A stretch of 10,011 nt of DNA, from contig JAKSCZ010000507.1 in assembly GCA_022360335.1 (NCBI GenBank), positions 1 to 10,011 on the forward strand, given 5' to 3'. Within the stretch, counting starts at the first letter, position 1, and the number at the start of each line of letters is the position of its first letter. The notes below the pieces were generated by a model. That model saw only the letters and a list, made by a program, of their open reading frames with translations. It was not told the origin of the DNA and ran no database searches. This DNA comes from Pseudomonadota bacterium. GTDB taxonomy: Bacteria > Pseudomonadota > Gammaproteobacteria > Steroidobacterales > Woeseiaceae. The position numbers and the translations under genes are program-made. This document shows positions 1 through 7,358 of the stretch, in pieces.

Positions 1-1883
1 AGTGGAACGGCCACACGCTGAACATCATCGACACGCCGGGGCACGTCGACTTCACGATCGAGGTTTATCGTTCCCTGAAGGTTCTCGACGGCGGCGTCGG
101 CGTCTTCTGCGGCTCGGGCGGCGTCGAGCCGCAGTCGGAAACGAACTGGCGATACGCCAACGAATCCGAAGTCGCCCGCATCATCTTCGTCAACAAACTG
201 GATCGTATCGGCGCGGATTTCTTCCGCGTGGTCAGCCAGGTCGAGGACGTGCTTGGCGCGAACCCGCTCGTCATGGTTCTGCCGATCGGCATCGAAGACA
301 ACTTTACGGGGATCGTCGACCTGCTCGAACGCAAGGCCTGGGTCTGGTCCGATTCGAACGATCCGACCTCCTACGAGATCGCCGACGTGCCCGCCGGTAT
401 GGCGGATCAGGTCGAAGAAGGGCGCGAGAAGCTGATCGAGCCCGCGGTCGAGCAGGACGACGATCTGCTCGAGGCCTATCTGGAGGGCGACGAGCCGTCG
501 ATCGAGGACATCAAGGGCTGTATCCGCAAGGGTACGATCAACCTGGACTTCTTCCCGACATACTGTGGTTCTGCATTTAAAAACAAAGGGATACAGAATG
601 TTCTTAATGCAGTTGTTGACTTCTTGCCGAACCCGACGGAGGTCAAACCGCAGCCGGAAATGGACCTCGAAGGGCACGAGACGGGCAATTTCGCGGACGT
701 CGATCCCGGCAAGCCGCTGCGCGCGCTCGCATTCAAGATCATGGACGACCGTTACGGTGCGCTGACCTTCACGCGCATCTACTCGGGCACCATCAGGAAG
801 GGAGACAGCGTACTGAACACGTTCACGGGCAAGACCGAGCGCATCGGCCGCATCGTCGAAATGCACGCCGACTCGCGCGAGGAGCTCGAAACGGCCCAGG
901 CGGGCGATATCGTCGCCCTGCTCGGCATGAAGAACACGCGCACCGGGCACACGCTCGCCGATCCGAAGAATCCGGCGACCCTCGAGCCGATGGTGTTCCC
1001 CGATCCCGTCATCTCGATCGCCATCGCGCCGAAGGACAAGGCCGGCACGGAGAAGCTCGGTGTCGCACTCAACAAGATGGTGCAGGAAGACCCCTCCTTC
1101 CAGGTCGCAACCGACGAGGACTCGGGCGAGACCCTGATCAAGGGCATGGGCGAGCTGCATCTCGACATCAAGGTCGACATCCTGAAGCGCACCCATGGCG
1201 TCGAGGTCGAGATGGGCAGGCCGCAGGTCGCGTATCGCGAGACGATCACGCAGGCGATCGAGGACTCCTACACGCACAAGAAGCAGTCGGGCGGTTCGGG
1301 TCAGTACGGCAAGATCGACTACCGCATCGAGCCGGCCGGGAAGAACGCCGGCTACGAGTTCGAGTCGCTGGTTACGGGCGGCAACGTGCCGCGCGAGTAC
1401 TGGGGTGCGATCGAGAAGGCGTTCGAAGCCTCGATGGCCGAAGGCACGCTTGCGGGCTATCCTTTGCTCGACGTCAGGTTCACGCTGCTCGACGGCGGTT
1501 TCCACGCAGTCGACTCGTCGGCTCTCGCGTTCGAGATTGCGACCAGGGCGGCGTACCGCCAGTCCGTGCCGAAAGCCGGCGTTCAGTTGCTCGAGCCGAT
1601 CATGAAGATCGACGTTTTCTCGCCCGAGGACAACGTCGGCGACGTCATCGGCGACCTGAACCGCCGGCGCGGCATGATCAAGTCACAGGAGCCCGGCGCC
1701 ACGGGCGTGCGCGTCAAGGCCGAAGCGCCGCTGGCCGAAATGTTCGGTTACATCGGCCATCTGCGTACGCTGACCTCGGGCCGCGGCCAGTTCTCGATGG
1801 AATTCGCCCACTACGCAGCCTGCCCGGCGAACGTGGCCGAAGAGGTCATCAAGGAAGCGCAGGAACGCCGCTCCGCCGCATAA
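1..1883 (+). CDS. fusA: Elongation factor G, fusA2/fusB-type paralogue, 5'-truncated
   Basis: This is a ribosomal translocase GTPase of the cytoplasm that moves tRNA and mRNA after peptide transfer; some EF-G paralogues act mainly in ribosome recycling. The reading frame starts at base 3 and gives 626 residues up to TAA at 1881-1883. About 70 N-terminal residues are missing, including the P-loop (G1) and switch I (G2). Visible parts, numbered from base 3: G3 DTPGH at 10-14; G4 NKLD at 64-67; the G5 region GSAFKNKG near 189-196; domain II; domain III ending GMGELHLDI; domain IV with loop [10 protein letters not shown] at 428-437 and tip FHAVDSS at 500-506, where the tip histidine (501) matches E. 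coli His583; domain V with [20 protein letters not shown] near the C-terminus. The segment [20 protein letters not shown] fits the second EF-G of Vibrio and Shewanella better than str-operon EF-G, and no tuf gene follows. Bases 561-620 are unusually AT-rich. Family certain; paralogue type likely; special role unknown. Confidence 0.96.
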   Translation, partial: WNGHTLNIIDTPGHVDFTIEVYRSLKVLDGGVGVFCGSGGVEPQSETNWRYANESEVARIIFVNKLDRIGADFFRVVSQVEDVLGANPLVMVLPIGIEDNFTGIVDLLERKAWVWSDSNDPTSYEIADVPAGMADQVEEGREKLIEPAVEQDDDLLEAYLEGDEPSIEDIKGCIRKGTINLDFFPTYCGSAFKNKGIQNVLNAVVDFLPNPTEVKPQPEMDLEGHETGNFADVDPGKPLRALAFKIMDDRYGALTFTRIYSGTIRKGDSVLNTFTGKTERIGRIVEMHADSREELETAQAGDIVALLGMKNTRTGHTLADPKNPATLEPMVFPDPVISIAIAPKDKAGTEKLGVALNKMVQEDPSFQVATDEDSGETLIKGMGELHLDIKVDILKRTHGVEVEMGRPQVAYRETITQAIEDSYTHKKQSGGSGQYGKIDYRIEPAGKNAGYEFESLVTGGNVPREYWGAIEKAFEASMAEGTLAGYPLLDVRFTLLDGGFHAVDSSALAFEIATRAAYRQSVPKAGVQLLEPIMKIDVFSPEDNVGDVIGDLNRRRGMIKSQEPGATGVRVKAEAPLAEMFGYIGHLRTLTSGRGQFSMEFAHYAACPANVAEEVIKEAQERRSAA

Positions 1884-1892
1884 GAGATCGTA

Positions 1893-1995
1893 ATCGGGCC
1901 TGAAGGCCCTCCTACAGCCGCGAATAGATCGGGCCTGAAGGCCCTCCTACGGCCGCGAACAGATCGGGGTGGATCGGGCCTGAAGGCCCTCCTAC
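1893..1995 (-). repeat. Cluster of three GTAG-headed REP hairpin elements
   Basis: Three identical 23-nt copies lie at 1893-1915, 1928-1950 and 1973-1995, all in one orientation. Each contains the palindrome GGGCCTGAAGGCCC, which folds as a GGGCC/GGCCC stem with a TGAA loop. Read on the minus strand, each begins GTAGGAG and ends CCCGAT, the form of REP elements mobilised by RAYT (TnpA-REP) transposases. Copies 1 and 2 sit in two adjacent 35-bp units (1893-1927 and 1928-1962) that differ at two positions in the tail (A/G and T/C). A 10-nt stretch ATCGGGGTGG at 1963-1972 looks like the start of a further unit that was cut short. The cluster lies between the 3' ends of convergent genes, the usual REP location, where such hairpins can stabilise mRNA ends or help termination. 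No RAYT gene is visible. The repeat structure is seen directly; the REP label comes from family knowledge. Confidence 0.88.
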
Positions 1996-2891
1996 GCCTG
2001 TCTCCCCCGCCGCAACACGTCGTAGCTGAAAACGGCGACGGCGGTCCAGATGAAAGCGAAGCACGCCAGCTTTGCCGTCGTCAGCGGTTCGCCGTAGTAA
2101 ACGCCGGTCAGAAACTGCAATGTCGGTGCCAGAAACTGCAGGAAACCGATCGCGGTCAGCGTCAGGCGGCGAGCGGCGATGGCGAAGAACATCAGCGGCA
2201 GCACCGTGACGGGTCCGCCGAGGATCAGCAACGCGGCGAGCCAGCCGTCCCCGGACGTAATCGACGCCCCACCCTGCGCCACGTACCAGCTCATCCACAG
2301 TGCGGCCAGCGGAAACAGCATGAGCGTCTCGATGAACAGGCCGGGCATCGCGCCGATCGCGACCTGCTTGCGAATCACGCCGTAAAGCGTGAACGACGAA
2401 CCGAGGACCACGGCGACCCACGGAAACGTGCCGCCGCTGAAGGTCAGGAACGCGACGCCGACCGTCGCCAGCGCGACGGCGGCGCCCTGCAACCGCCGCA
2501 GGCGTTCGCCGAACGCAAGCACGCCGATCGCCACGTACATCAGGGGATTGATGTAATAGCCGAGACTCGTCTCGAAAATCCGTTCCTGCTGGATCGCCCA
2601 GATGTAGGTAAGCCAGTTGACCGAGATCGATGCGGCCGCCAGCGCGAGCCGGACGAGTTTCGCCCGGTCCGCGAGCGCGTTCGCGACGTCCCGCCACTGC
2701 CCGCGCAAGGAGACGATCAGCGCCCCGAACGGGACGGCCCAGAGTACCCGGTGGGCCAGCACCTCCAGCGGGGCTGCCGACGACGTCCAGACGAAGTAGA
2801 CGGGGAACATCCCCCACATCGTGTAAGCCAGCAGGCCGAAAGCGACGCCCGAGCGTATGCCGGCGTCGGACGGGGAAACAGCCGGGCTCAC
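1992..2891 (-). CDS. rarD: RarD-type EamA/DMT superfamily permease
   Basis: This is an inner-membrane protein of the drug/metabolite transporter superfamily, about ten helices with two EamA halves. The E. coli name comes from a chloramphenicol-sensitivity phenotype; the substrate is not established. The product is 299 residues, the normal RarD length. RarD-type motifs are GLLAYTMWGMFPVYF in helix 1, EVLAHRVLW at 43-51, NWLTYIWA at 92-99 and ETSLGYYINPL at 107-117; the second half has FLQFLAPTLQFLTGV and ends RRGRQA. The start chosen is GTG at 2889-2891. It overlaps the TGA of the pump gene (2888-2890) as GTGA and gives the expected length; the next in-frame ATG (codon 25) lies inside helix 1. 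No clear Shine-Dalgarno precedes it, which fits translational coupling. The TAG stop (1992-1994) lies inside the last REP copy, so that repeat defines the C-terminus. Being third gene of an RND operon is not a usual rarD setting that I know. Confidence 0.93.
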   Translation of the reverse strand: MSPAVSPSDAGIRSGVAFGLLAYTMWGMFPVYFVWTSSAAPLEVLAHRVLWAVPFGALIVSLRGQWRDVANALADRAKLVRLALAAASISVNWLTYIWAIQQERIFETSLGYYINPLMYVAIGVLAFGERLRRLQGAAVALATVGVAFLTFSGGTFPWVAVVLGSSFTLYGVIRKQVAIGAMPGLFIETLMLFPLAALWMSWYVAQGGASITSGDGWLAALLILGGPVTVLPLMFFAIAARRLTLTAIGFLQFLAPTLQFLTGVYYGEPLTTAKLACFAFIWTAVAVFSYDVLRRGRQA

Positions 2892-5800
2892 GCCGCCGGA
2901 CTGTCCGTCGCGACGACCTGCTGCGGCGGCTTGCCCCGGAGACGTCGGAACAGCGCAAACCCGTCTTCCTGGAGCATGTACAGGGACGGAATCAGAAACA
3001 GCGTGATCACCGTGGCGAACAGGATGCCGAAACTGATCGAAATCGCGGTCGGGATCACGTATTGGGCCTGCGAACTGGTTTCGAACAGGATGGGCAGCAA
3101 GCCCGCAGCCGTCGTGAACGAGGTCAGCACGATCGCGCGGAAACGCGCCGCACCCGATTCCAGGACGGCGTCGCGCAGCGGCACGCCCCGGAGCCGCGCT
3201 TTGTTGATGAAGTCGACCATGATCAGGCTGTCGTTGACGACGACGCCTGCAAGAGCGATCAGCCCGAACATCGAGAACATGCTGATGGCCTTGCCCATGA
3301 CGATGTGGCCGACCACGGCGCCGATCAGCCCGAACGGGATCACCGACATGATGATCAGGGGCTGACTGTAGGAGTGCAGCGGAACTGCGATCAATGCATA
3401 GATCAGGAACAGTGCGGCAACGAATGCGATGCCGAGATCGACGAGGAACTCCGTTTCCTCCTGACTGGCGCCTTCGAGGCCGTACTTGACGCCCGGGTGC
3501 CGCGACAGCAGTCCCGGAATGAACTCGGTCGTCACGGAACGGATGATCTCCTGCGGCTCCACGTTTTCCTGGTCGATGTTCGCCGACACCGTGATCGTGC
3601 GCTCGCGGTCGAGGCGCGTGATCGTCGAGTAGCCCTTGCCGAACGAAACCTCGGCAACGGACGAGAACGGCACCTCGTCGCCGGACGGCGTCCGAATGCG
3701 CATGTTCTCGAGGTCGGCGATCGACTTGCGCTCCTCGACCGGATAGCGAACCATGACCTTGAGCTCGTCCTTGCCGCGCTGGATACGCTGCGCCTCCTCG
3801 CCGTAGAACGCCTGTCGGACCTGCCGCCCGAGCGTCGACATCGTCAGACCGAGCGCCTCGGCCCCGGGCTTGATCGTCAGCTCGATCTCGTCGCCGCCGG
3901 CCGATGCCGAGTTGATGATGTCGAAGACGCCGGCATAATCGCCGAGCTCCGCGGTCAGTTCCGCGGCGGCGGCTTCGAGTGCCTCGTAGTTGCTTCCGCT
4001 GAGTCTGAAACTCAACGGCGGCCCGCCGCCGATATGGCCGGCATCGCCGAACTCCAGGCTTTTGAGGCCCGGAATCTCGCCGACGGCGTCGCGCCACATC
4101 TCGCTGAGTTCCTTGAGCTCGTACGGCCGGGTCAGGTCGCGAGGGACCTCGAGGAATATCGTCGCGCCGGTCTCGCCGTTCGTGAACACGCCCAGATACT
4201 CGTACACGGGCAGGGATTCGGGATAGGAAGCCATGTGCTCGTCGTTGATGCTCATGATCGCCGACTCGATCCGTTCGACGGCTGCGTTGCGCGCCGCCGG
4301 CGCCGTACCGCTCTGCATCTGCATGCTCACGCGGATGAAATCGCTTGCCATCTCGGGGAATACGACTACCCGTGCGATACCGCTGGCCATCGCGCCGAAC
4401 GTCACGATGAGAACCGCAATGAAGATCGCAACGGTCACGCCGCGATTGTCGACGGCCTTCGCCAGCGACGGCCGGTAGACGTCCTCGATAACGTAGTGCA
4501 GGCCGTGCTGCACGCGGCGCTGAATCTTGAGGAAGAAACGTCCAACTTTCTCGCGCGCCGGCACCGCACGCTGCGGACGGAACAGGTCGTCCTCGTCGAT
4601 GTCGGGAATGTTCGCCTGTGCGAGATGCGCCGGCAGTACGAGTTTCGACTCGACCAGCGAGAATGCAAGACAGAGGATGACGACGAAACCCATCGCTTCG
4701 AAAAACGGCCCGACCACACCGCCGACGAACAGCAGGGGAGCGAACGCCGCGATCGTGGTCAGTACGCCGAAGGTCGCGGGGATCGCAACGCGGTGTGCGC
4801 CCTGGATCACGTTGTCCAGGGTCTTACCCTGTGCACGTATATTCGTATAGATACTCTCGCCGATGATGATCGCGTCATCGACGACGATACCGAGGACGAT
4901 GATGAAGCCGAACAGGCTGATGGCGTTGATCGTCACGGGCCACAACGGCATCAGCCAGATGGCCCCGAGGAAGCAGACCGGGAGACCGACCATGACCCAG
5001 AACGCGACTTTCACCCGCAGGAACAGGGACAGCACGATGAACACGAGCAATGCGCCCATGAGCAAGTTGTCCATCATCAGCGCGAGTCGCCCCTCGAGAT
5101 AGCGCGACAGGTCGATCCAGGTGTCGAGCTCGACGCCGGACGGGAGATCGGCCGCTTTGCGCTCGAGGTACTGGCGCACCGCCGCCGCGGTATCCAGCTC
5201 GTTCTGCTGACCGCCGGCGACGACCTGCAGCGTCGCCGTCGGGCGCCCGTTGAACCGTCCGTAGCCTTCGGTTTCGACGAAACCGTCCTTGATCGTGGCG
5301 ATGTCGCCGAGCGTCAGGCGTGTGCCGTCGGGAAAGGTCCGCAGCACCAGGCGGCCGAATTCCTGGCCCGTGTACACCTGGCCTTTGGTGCGCAGCAGGA
5401 TGTCGCCGCCGTCGGTCTTGATCGTACCGCCCGGCATGTCGACCGATGAGTTCTTCACGGCTTGCGATATCTCGCTCATCGTCAGGCCGTATTTACGCAA
5501 TGTCCGCTCGGACACCTCGATGCTGATCTCGAACGGGCGGTCGCCGAAGTAGATGACCTTGTTGACCTGCGGGAGCTGCATCAGCTCGTCGCGGATCTCG
5601 TTCGCGATCGCCTTGCGCGCGAAATCGTCCATCTCGCCGTGGATCGCGACCATCATCACGGGGTTCTCGACTTCCTGCTTGAAGATGACCGGCTTTTCGG
5701 TCAACGCGGGAAACGTCGAGATCGCGTCGACCCTCGTCTTGACCTCGTTGAGAACCTCGTTGATGTCGGCATCGATATTCGCCTCGATGGTCACGCTGCC

Positions 5801-6091
5801 GAATCCCTCGCTGGCGCGCGAGCGAATCCGCTTGATGCCCTTGATGTCCTGGACGGCTTCCTCGACCTTGATGACGACGCCTTCTTCGACTTCCTGCGGC
5901 GCCGCACCCAGGTACGGCACCTGGACCTGTACCATGTTGAGCTCGAATTCGGGCTGCGTCTCCTTGCGAATCGTGAACGCCGAAATCAGGCCGGCGACGA
6001 TGATGAAGAGCATGAGCAGGTTTGCCGCGACGTGGTTCGCCGCGAACCAGGCGATGATGCCCTTCTCGTTCGTCACCCCGGGCGGCTGCAT
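2888..6091 (-). CDS. RND family efflux transporter, inner-membrane pump subunit (AcrB-like)
   Basis: This is the proton-driven pump of a tripartite efflux system (HAE type, ACR_tran family), acting as a trimer in the inner membrane with large periplasmic loops. The 1067 residues match the family length (about 1,030-1,070). Helix 1 lies near 22-40, a first periplasmic loop near 41-335, helices 2-6 near 337-487, helix 7 near 552-574, a second loop near 575-880, and helices 8-12 near 882-1036. Helix 4 carries GIVVDDAIIIGES with the proton-relay pair Asp405-Asp406 (AcrB Asp407/408). In helix 10 the AcrB Lys940 position is Asn953, followed by Asp954 (GVVVNDSLIMVDF). This is seen in several non-AcrB RND branches, so it is probably a subfamily trait. 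The ATG lies 2 nt after the adaptor stop, with little Shine-Dalgarno, so coupled translation is likely. No outer-membrane factor is encoded here. Substrates cannot be told from sequence. Confidence 0.96.
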   Translation of the reverse strand: MQPPGVTNEKGIIAWFAANHVAANLLMLFIIVAGLISAFTIRKETQPEFELNMVQVQVPYLGAAPQEVEEGVVIKVEEAVQDIKGIKRIRSRASEGFGSVTIEANIDADINEVLNEVKTRVDAISTFPALTEKPVIFKQEVENPVMMVAIHGEMDDFARKAIANEIRDELMQLPQVNKVIYFGDRPFEISIEVSERTLRKYGLTMSEISQAVKNSSVDMPGGTIKTDGGDILLRTKGQVYTGQEFGRLVLRTFPDGTRLTLGDIATIKDGFVETEGYGRFNGRPTATLQVVAGGQQNELDTAAAVRQYLERKAADLPSGVELDTWIDLSRYLEGRLALMMDNLLMGALLVFIVLSLFLRVKVAFWVMVGLPVCFLGAIWLMPLWPVTINAISLFGFIIVLGIVVDDAIIIGESIYTNIRAQGKTLDNVIQGAHRVAIPATFGVLTTIAAFAPLLFVGGVVGPFFEAMGFVVILCLAFSLVESKLVLPAHLAQANIPDIDEDDLFRPQRAVPAREKVGRFFLKIQRRVQHGLHYVIEDVYRPSLAKAVDNRGVTVAIFIAVLIVTFGAMASGIARVVVFPEMASDFIRVSMQMQSGTAPAARNAAVERIESAIMSINDEHMASYPESLPVYEYLGVFTNGETGATIFLEVPRDLTRPYELKELSEMWRDAVGEIPGLKSLEFGDAGHIGGGPPLSFRLSGSNYEALEAAAAELTAELGDYAGVFDIINSASAGGDEIELTIKPGAEALGLTMSTLGRQVRQAFYGEEAQRIQRGKDELKVMVRYPVEERKSIADLENMRIRTPSGDEVPFSSVAEVSFGKGYSTITRLDRERTITVSANIDQENVEPQEIIRSVTTEFIPGLLSRHPGVKYGLEGASQEETEFLVDLGIAFVAALFLIYALIAVPLHSYSQPLIIMSVIPFGLIGAVVGHIVMGKAISMFSMFGLIALAGVVVNDSLIMVDFINKARLRGVPLRDAVLESGAARFRAIVLTSFTTAAGLLPILFETSSQAQYVIPTAISISFGILFATVITLFLIPSLYMLQEDGFALFRRLRGKPPQQVVATDSPAA

Positions 6092-6093
6092 GG

Positions 6094-7254
6094 TCAGGGC
6101 CTGTTCAGACTGCGGCGGTGCGCCCTGCCGGCACCGTCCGTCTCGTCGATACCGTCCCGAACGCGCACGGGCATGCCGTTCACCGGCGTTTCCAGCGCCG
6201 TCACGACGACCCGTTCGCCCGGCACCGCGCCGCCGTTGATGTAGACGTAATCGGCGTCCCCGCGCACGATGCTCACCTGGCGCGTGCGAATCCTGTTGTC
6301 GACGTCGACGAAGATCAGTTCATCGGAGCCGCGTACGATGGAACGCGGCACGCGAATGATGTTCTCCGCCGCCGATCCGGCGATCGTGGCGCTGACGAAC
6401 GTTCCCACCGGCAGGGCGTCGCCGCCGCCCAGCGCATACGGGTCCTCGATGCGGGCGACCGCGTAGGTAACGCGGCTATTCTCGTCGACGACGCCTTCCG
6501 TGCGCACGATGCGGGCGTCCCAGGACCTGGGCCGGCCCTTCTGCGTCGCAGTCAGCGTGACGGGCGGTCCGTCCTCGACGCCGCCCGAGGCCGTAATGTC
6601 CTTGGCGCCGGGCAGATCGACGAATGCAAGATCGAGGTCGGTGAGCGGCAGGCGGACTTCGGCATAATCCGTTGCGAACGCCACGCCCAGCACGGTGCCG
6701 GGATTGACGAACTGGCCGAGATCGGCATCTTTGGAGCGCACCATGCCCGTGTAAGGCAGGCGAATAGACGTCCGCTCGAGATTTCGCTTTGCGCGCACGA
6801 GCTCGGCATCCGCCGTGGCCAGCGCGGCCGCGGCCGACGCCAGTTCGGCCTCGGCCCGGTAACCCTGGCTGCGTAAGCGGACGGCGCCGTCGTATTCGAT
6901 CCGTCGTTGCCTGACCAGCGCCTCTGCCTGGTCGACGGCGACCTCGTAATTGGCCGGGTCGATCCGCAGGAGCACCTCGTTCGCCGCGAATACGCCGCCC
7001 GCGATGAATTTCGGGGAAATGCTCGTGATCGTCCCGGAGACCTCGGCGCTCAGGACGGTCCGGGTGCGTGGGCGAACCGTCCCCTGGCTCGTCACCCGGA
7101 AGTTCGCCGACATGGTGTCGAGTTCGAGCACCTCGACGAGCGGGTCCAGCTCGACCCGTTCTTTCCTGGGGGGCGCAGGCTTCATCTGGACCATGACGAC
7201 GAACAGTGCGACAGCCGCCAGAATGATCCCGCCGATCAGTGCGAAACGCTTCAA
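6094..7254 (-). CDS. RND efflux periplasmic adaptor (membrane fusion protein)
   Basis: This periplasmic adaptor links the RND pump to an outer-membrane channel. It has 386 residues, typical for the HlyD/AcrA family. An N-terminal membrane segment (about 4-22) follows MKR and has no lipobox, so it is an anchored rather than a lipidated adaptor. Then come the first half of the lipoyl-like domain with VLSAEVSGTITSIS (67-80), a short alpha-helical hairpin (about 103-163, rich in Ala, Glu and Arg), the second lipoyl half RLPYTGMVRSKDADLGQFVN (165-184), a beta-barrel region, and a membrane-proximal domain ending near 365. The start chosen is TTG at 7252-7254: it sits 7 nt after GGGAG, and the next in-frame ATGs (codons 21 and 24) would remove the anchor. 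It heads the cluster with the pump 2 nt downstream. The last 20 residues are polar and probably disordered. Substrate unknown. Confidence 0.94.
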   Translation of the reverse strand: MKRFALIGGIILAAVALFVVMVQMKPAPPRKERVELDPLVEVLELDTMSANFRVTSQGTVRPRTRTVLSAEVSGTITSISPKFIAGGVFAANEVLLRIDPANYEVAVDQAEALVRQRRIEYDGAVRLRSQGYRAEAELASAAAALATADAELVRAKRNLERTSIRLPYTGMVRSKDADLGQFVNPGTVLGVAFATDYAEVRLPLTDLDLAFVDLPGAKDITASGGVEDGPPVTLTATQKGRPRSWDARIVRTEGVVDENSRVTYAVARIEDPYALGGGDALPVGTFVSATIAGSAAENIIRVPRSIVRGSDELIFVDVDNRIRTRQVSIVRGDADYVYINGGAVPGERVVVTALETPVNGMPVRVRDGIDETDGAGRAHRRSLNRP

Positions 7255-7261
7255 AATAGGA

Positions 7262-7266
7262 CTCCC
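7262..7266 (-). promoter_or_regulatory. Ribosome binding site that supports the TTG start of the adaptor gene
   Basis: On the minus strand GGGAG lies 7 nt before the TTG at 7252-7254. No in-frame ATG or GTG has a comparable site, so this decides the start. Confidence 0.7.
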
Positions 7267-7301
7267 GGAGTGTGCTTGCCCGTCCTGCGATCGGAGCGCG
7301 T

Positions 7302-7330
7302 ATTCTGAATGGTTTCGACCGCGAATTCAG
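7302..7330 (-). promoter_or_regulatory. Candidate promoter/operator of the efflux operon
   Basis: An inverted repeat, CTGAAT (7305-7310) and ATTCAG (7325-7330), is separated by 14 nt. Inside it is a small GGT-TTCG-ACC dyad (7311-7320). Read on the minus strand, CTGAAT (7330-7325) and CAGAAT (7307-7302) also stand 17 nt apart, as weak -35 and -10 hexamers (3/6 and 4/6 matches to consensus). That would place the transcript start about 40 nt before the adaptor TTG. A palindrome overlapping a promoter is a common arrangement for TetR- or MarR-type control of efflux genes, but no regulator gene is in the window. The symmetry is seen directly; the regulatory role is inferred. Confidence 0.3.
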
Positions 7331-7358
7331 TCGTTTATTCAAAATAACCGCCGGCCCG

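Noticed and set aside
2892..4097. Upstream extension of the rarD frame into the pump gene (a 701-codon frame in total)
   Set aside because: The extension is in a shifted frame of the conserved pump gene and is Arg-rich without similarity. The GTG at 2891 gives a normal 299-residue RarD.
4831..4860. Small AT-rich stretch in the RND gene, possibly an internal promoter
   Set aside because: It is 13/30 G+C with no matching -35/-10 pair and lies within the conserved helix-4 coding region, so it is much weaker than the fusA patch.
2630..5449. Plus-strand open frame of 939 codons opposite the RND pump and the rarD start
   Set aside because: It lies antisense to two unmistakable conserved genes, has low-complexity Arg/Asp/His-rich composition with no recognisable domain, and is the expected by-product of strong GC bias at third codon positions.
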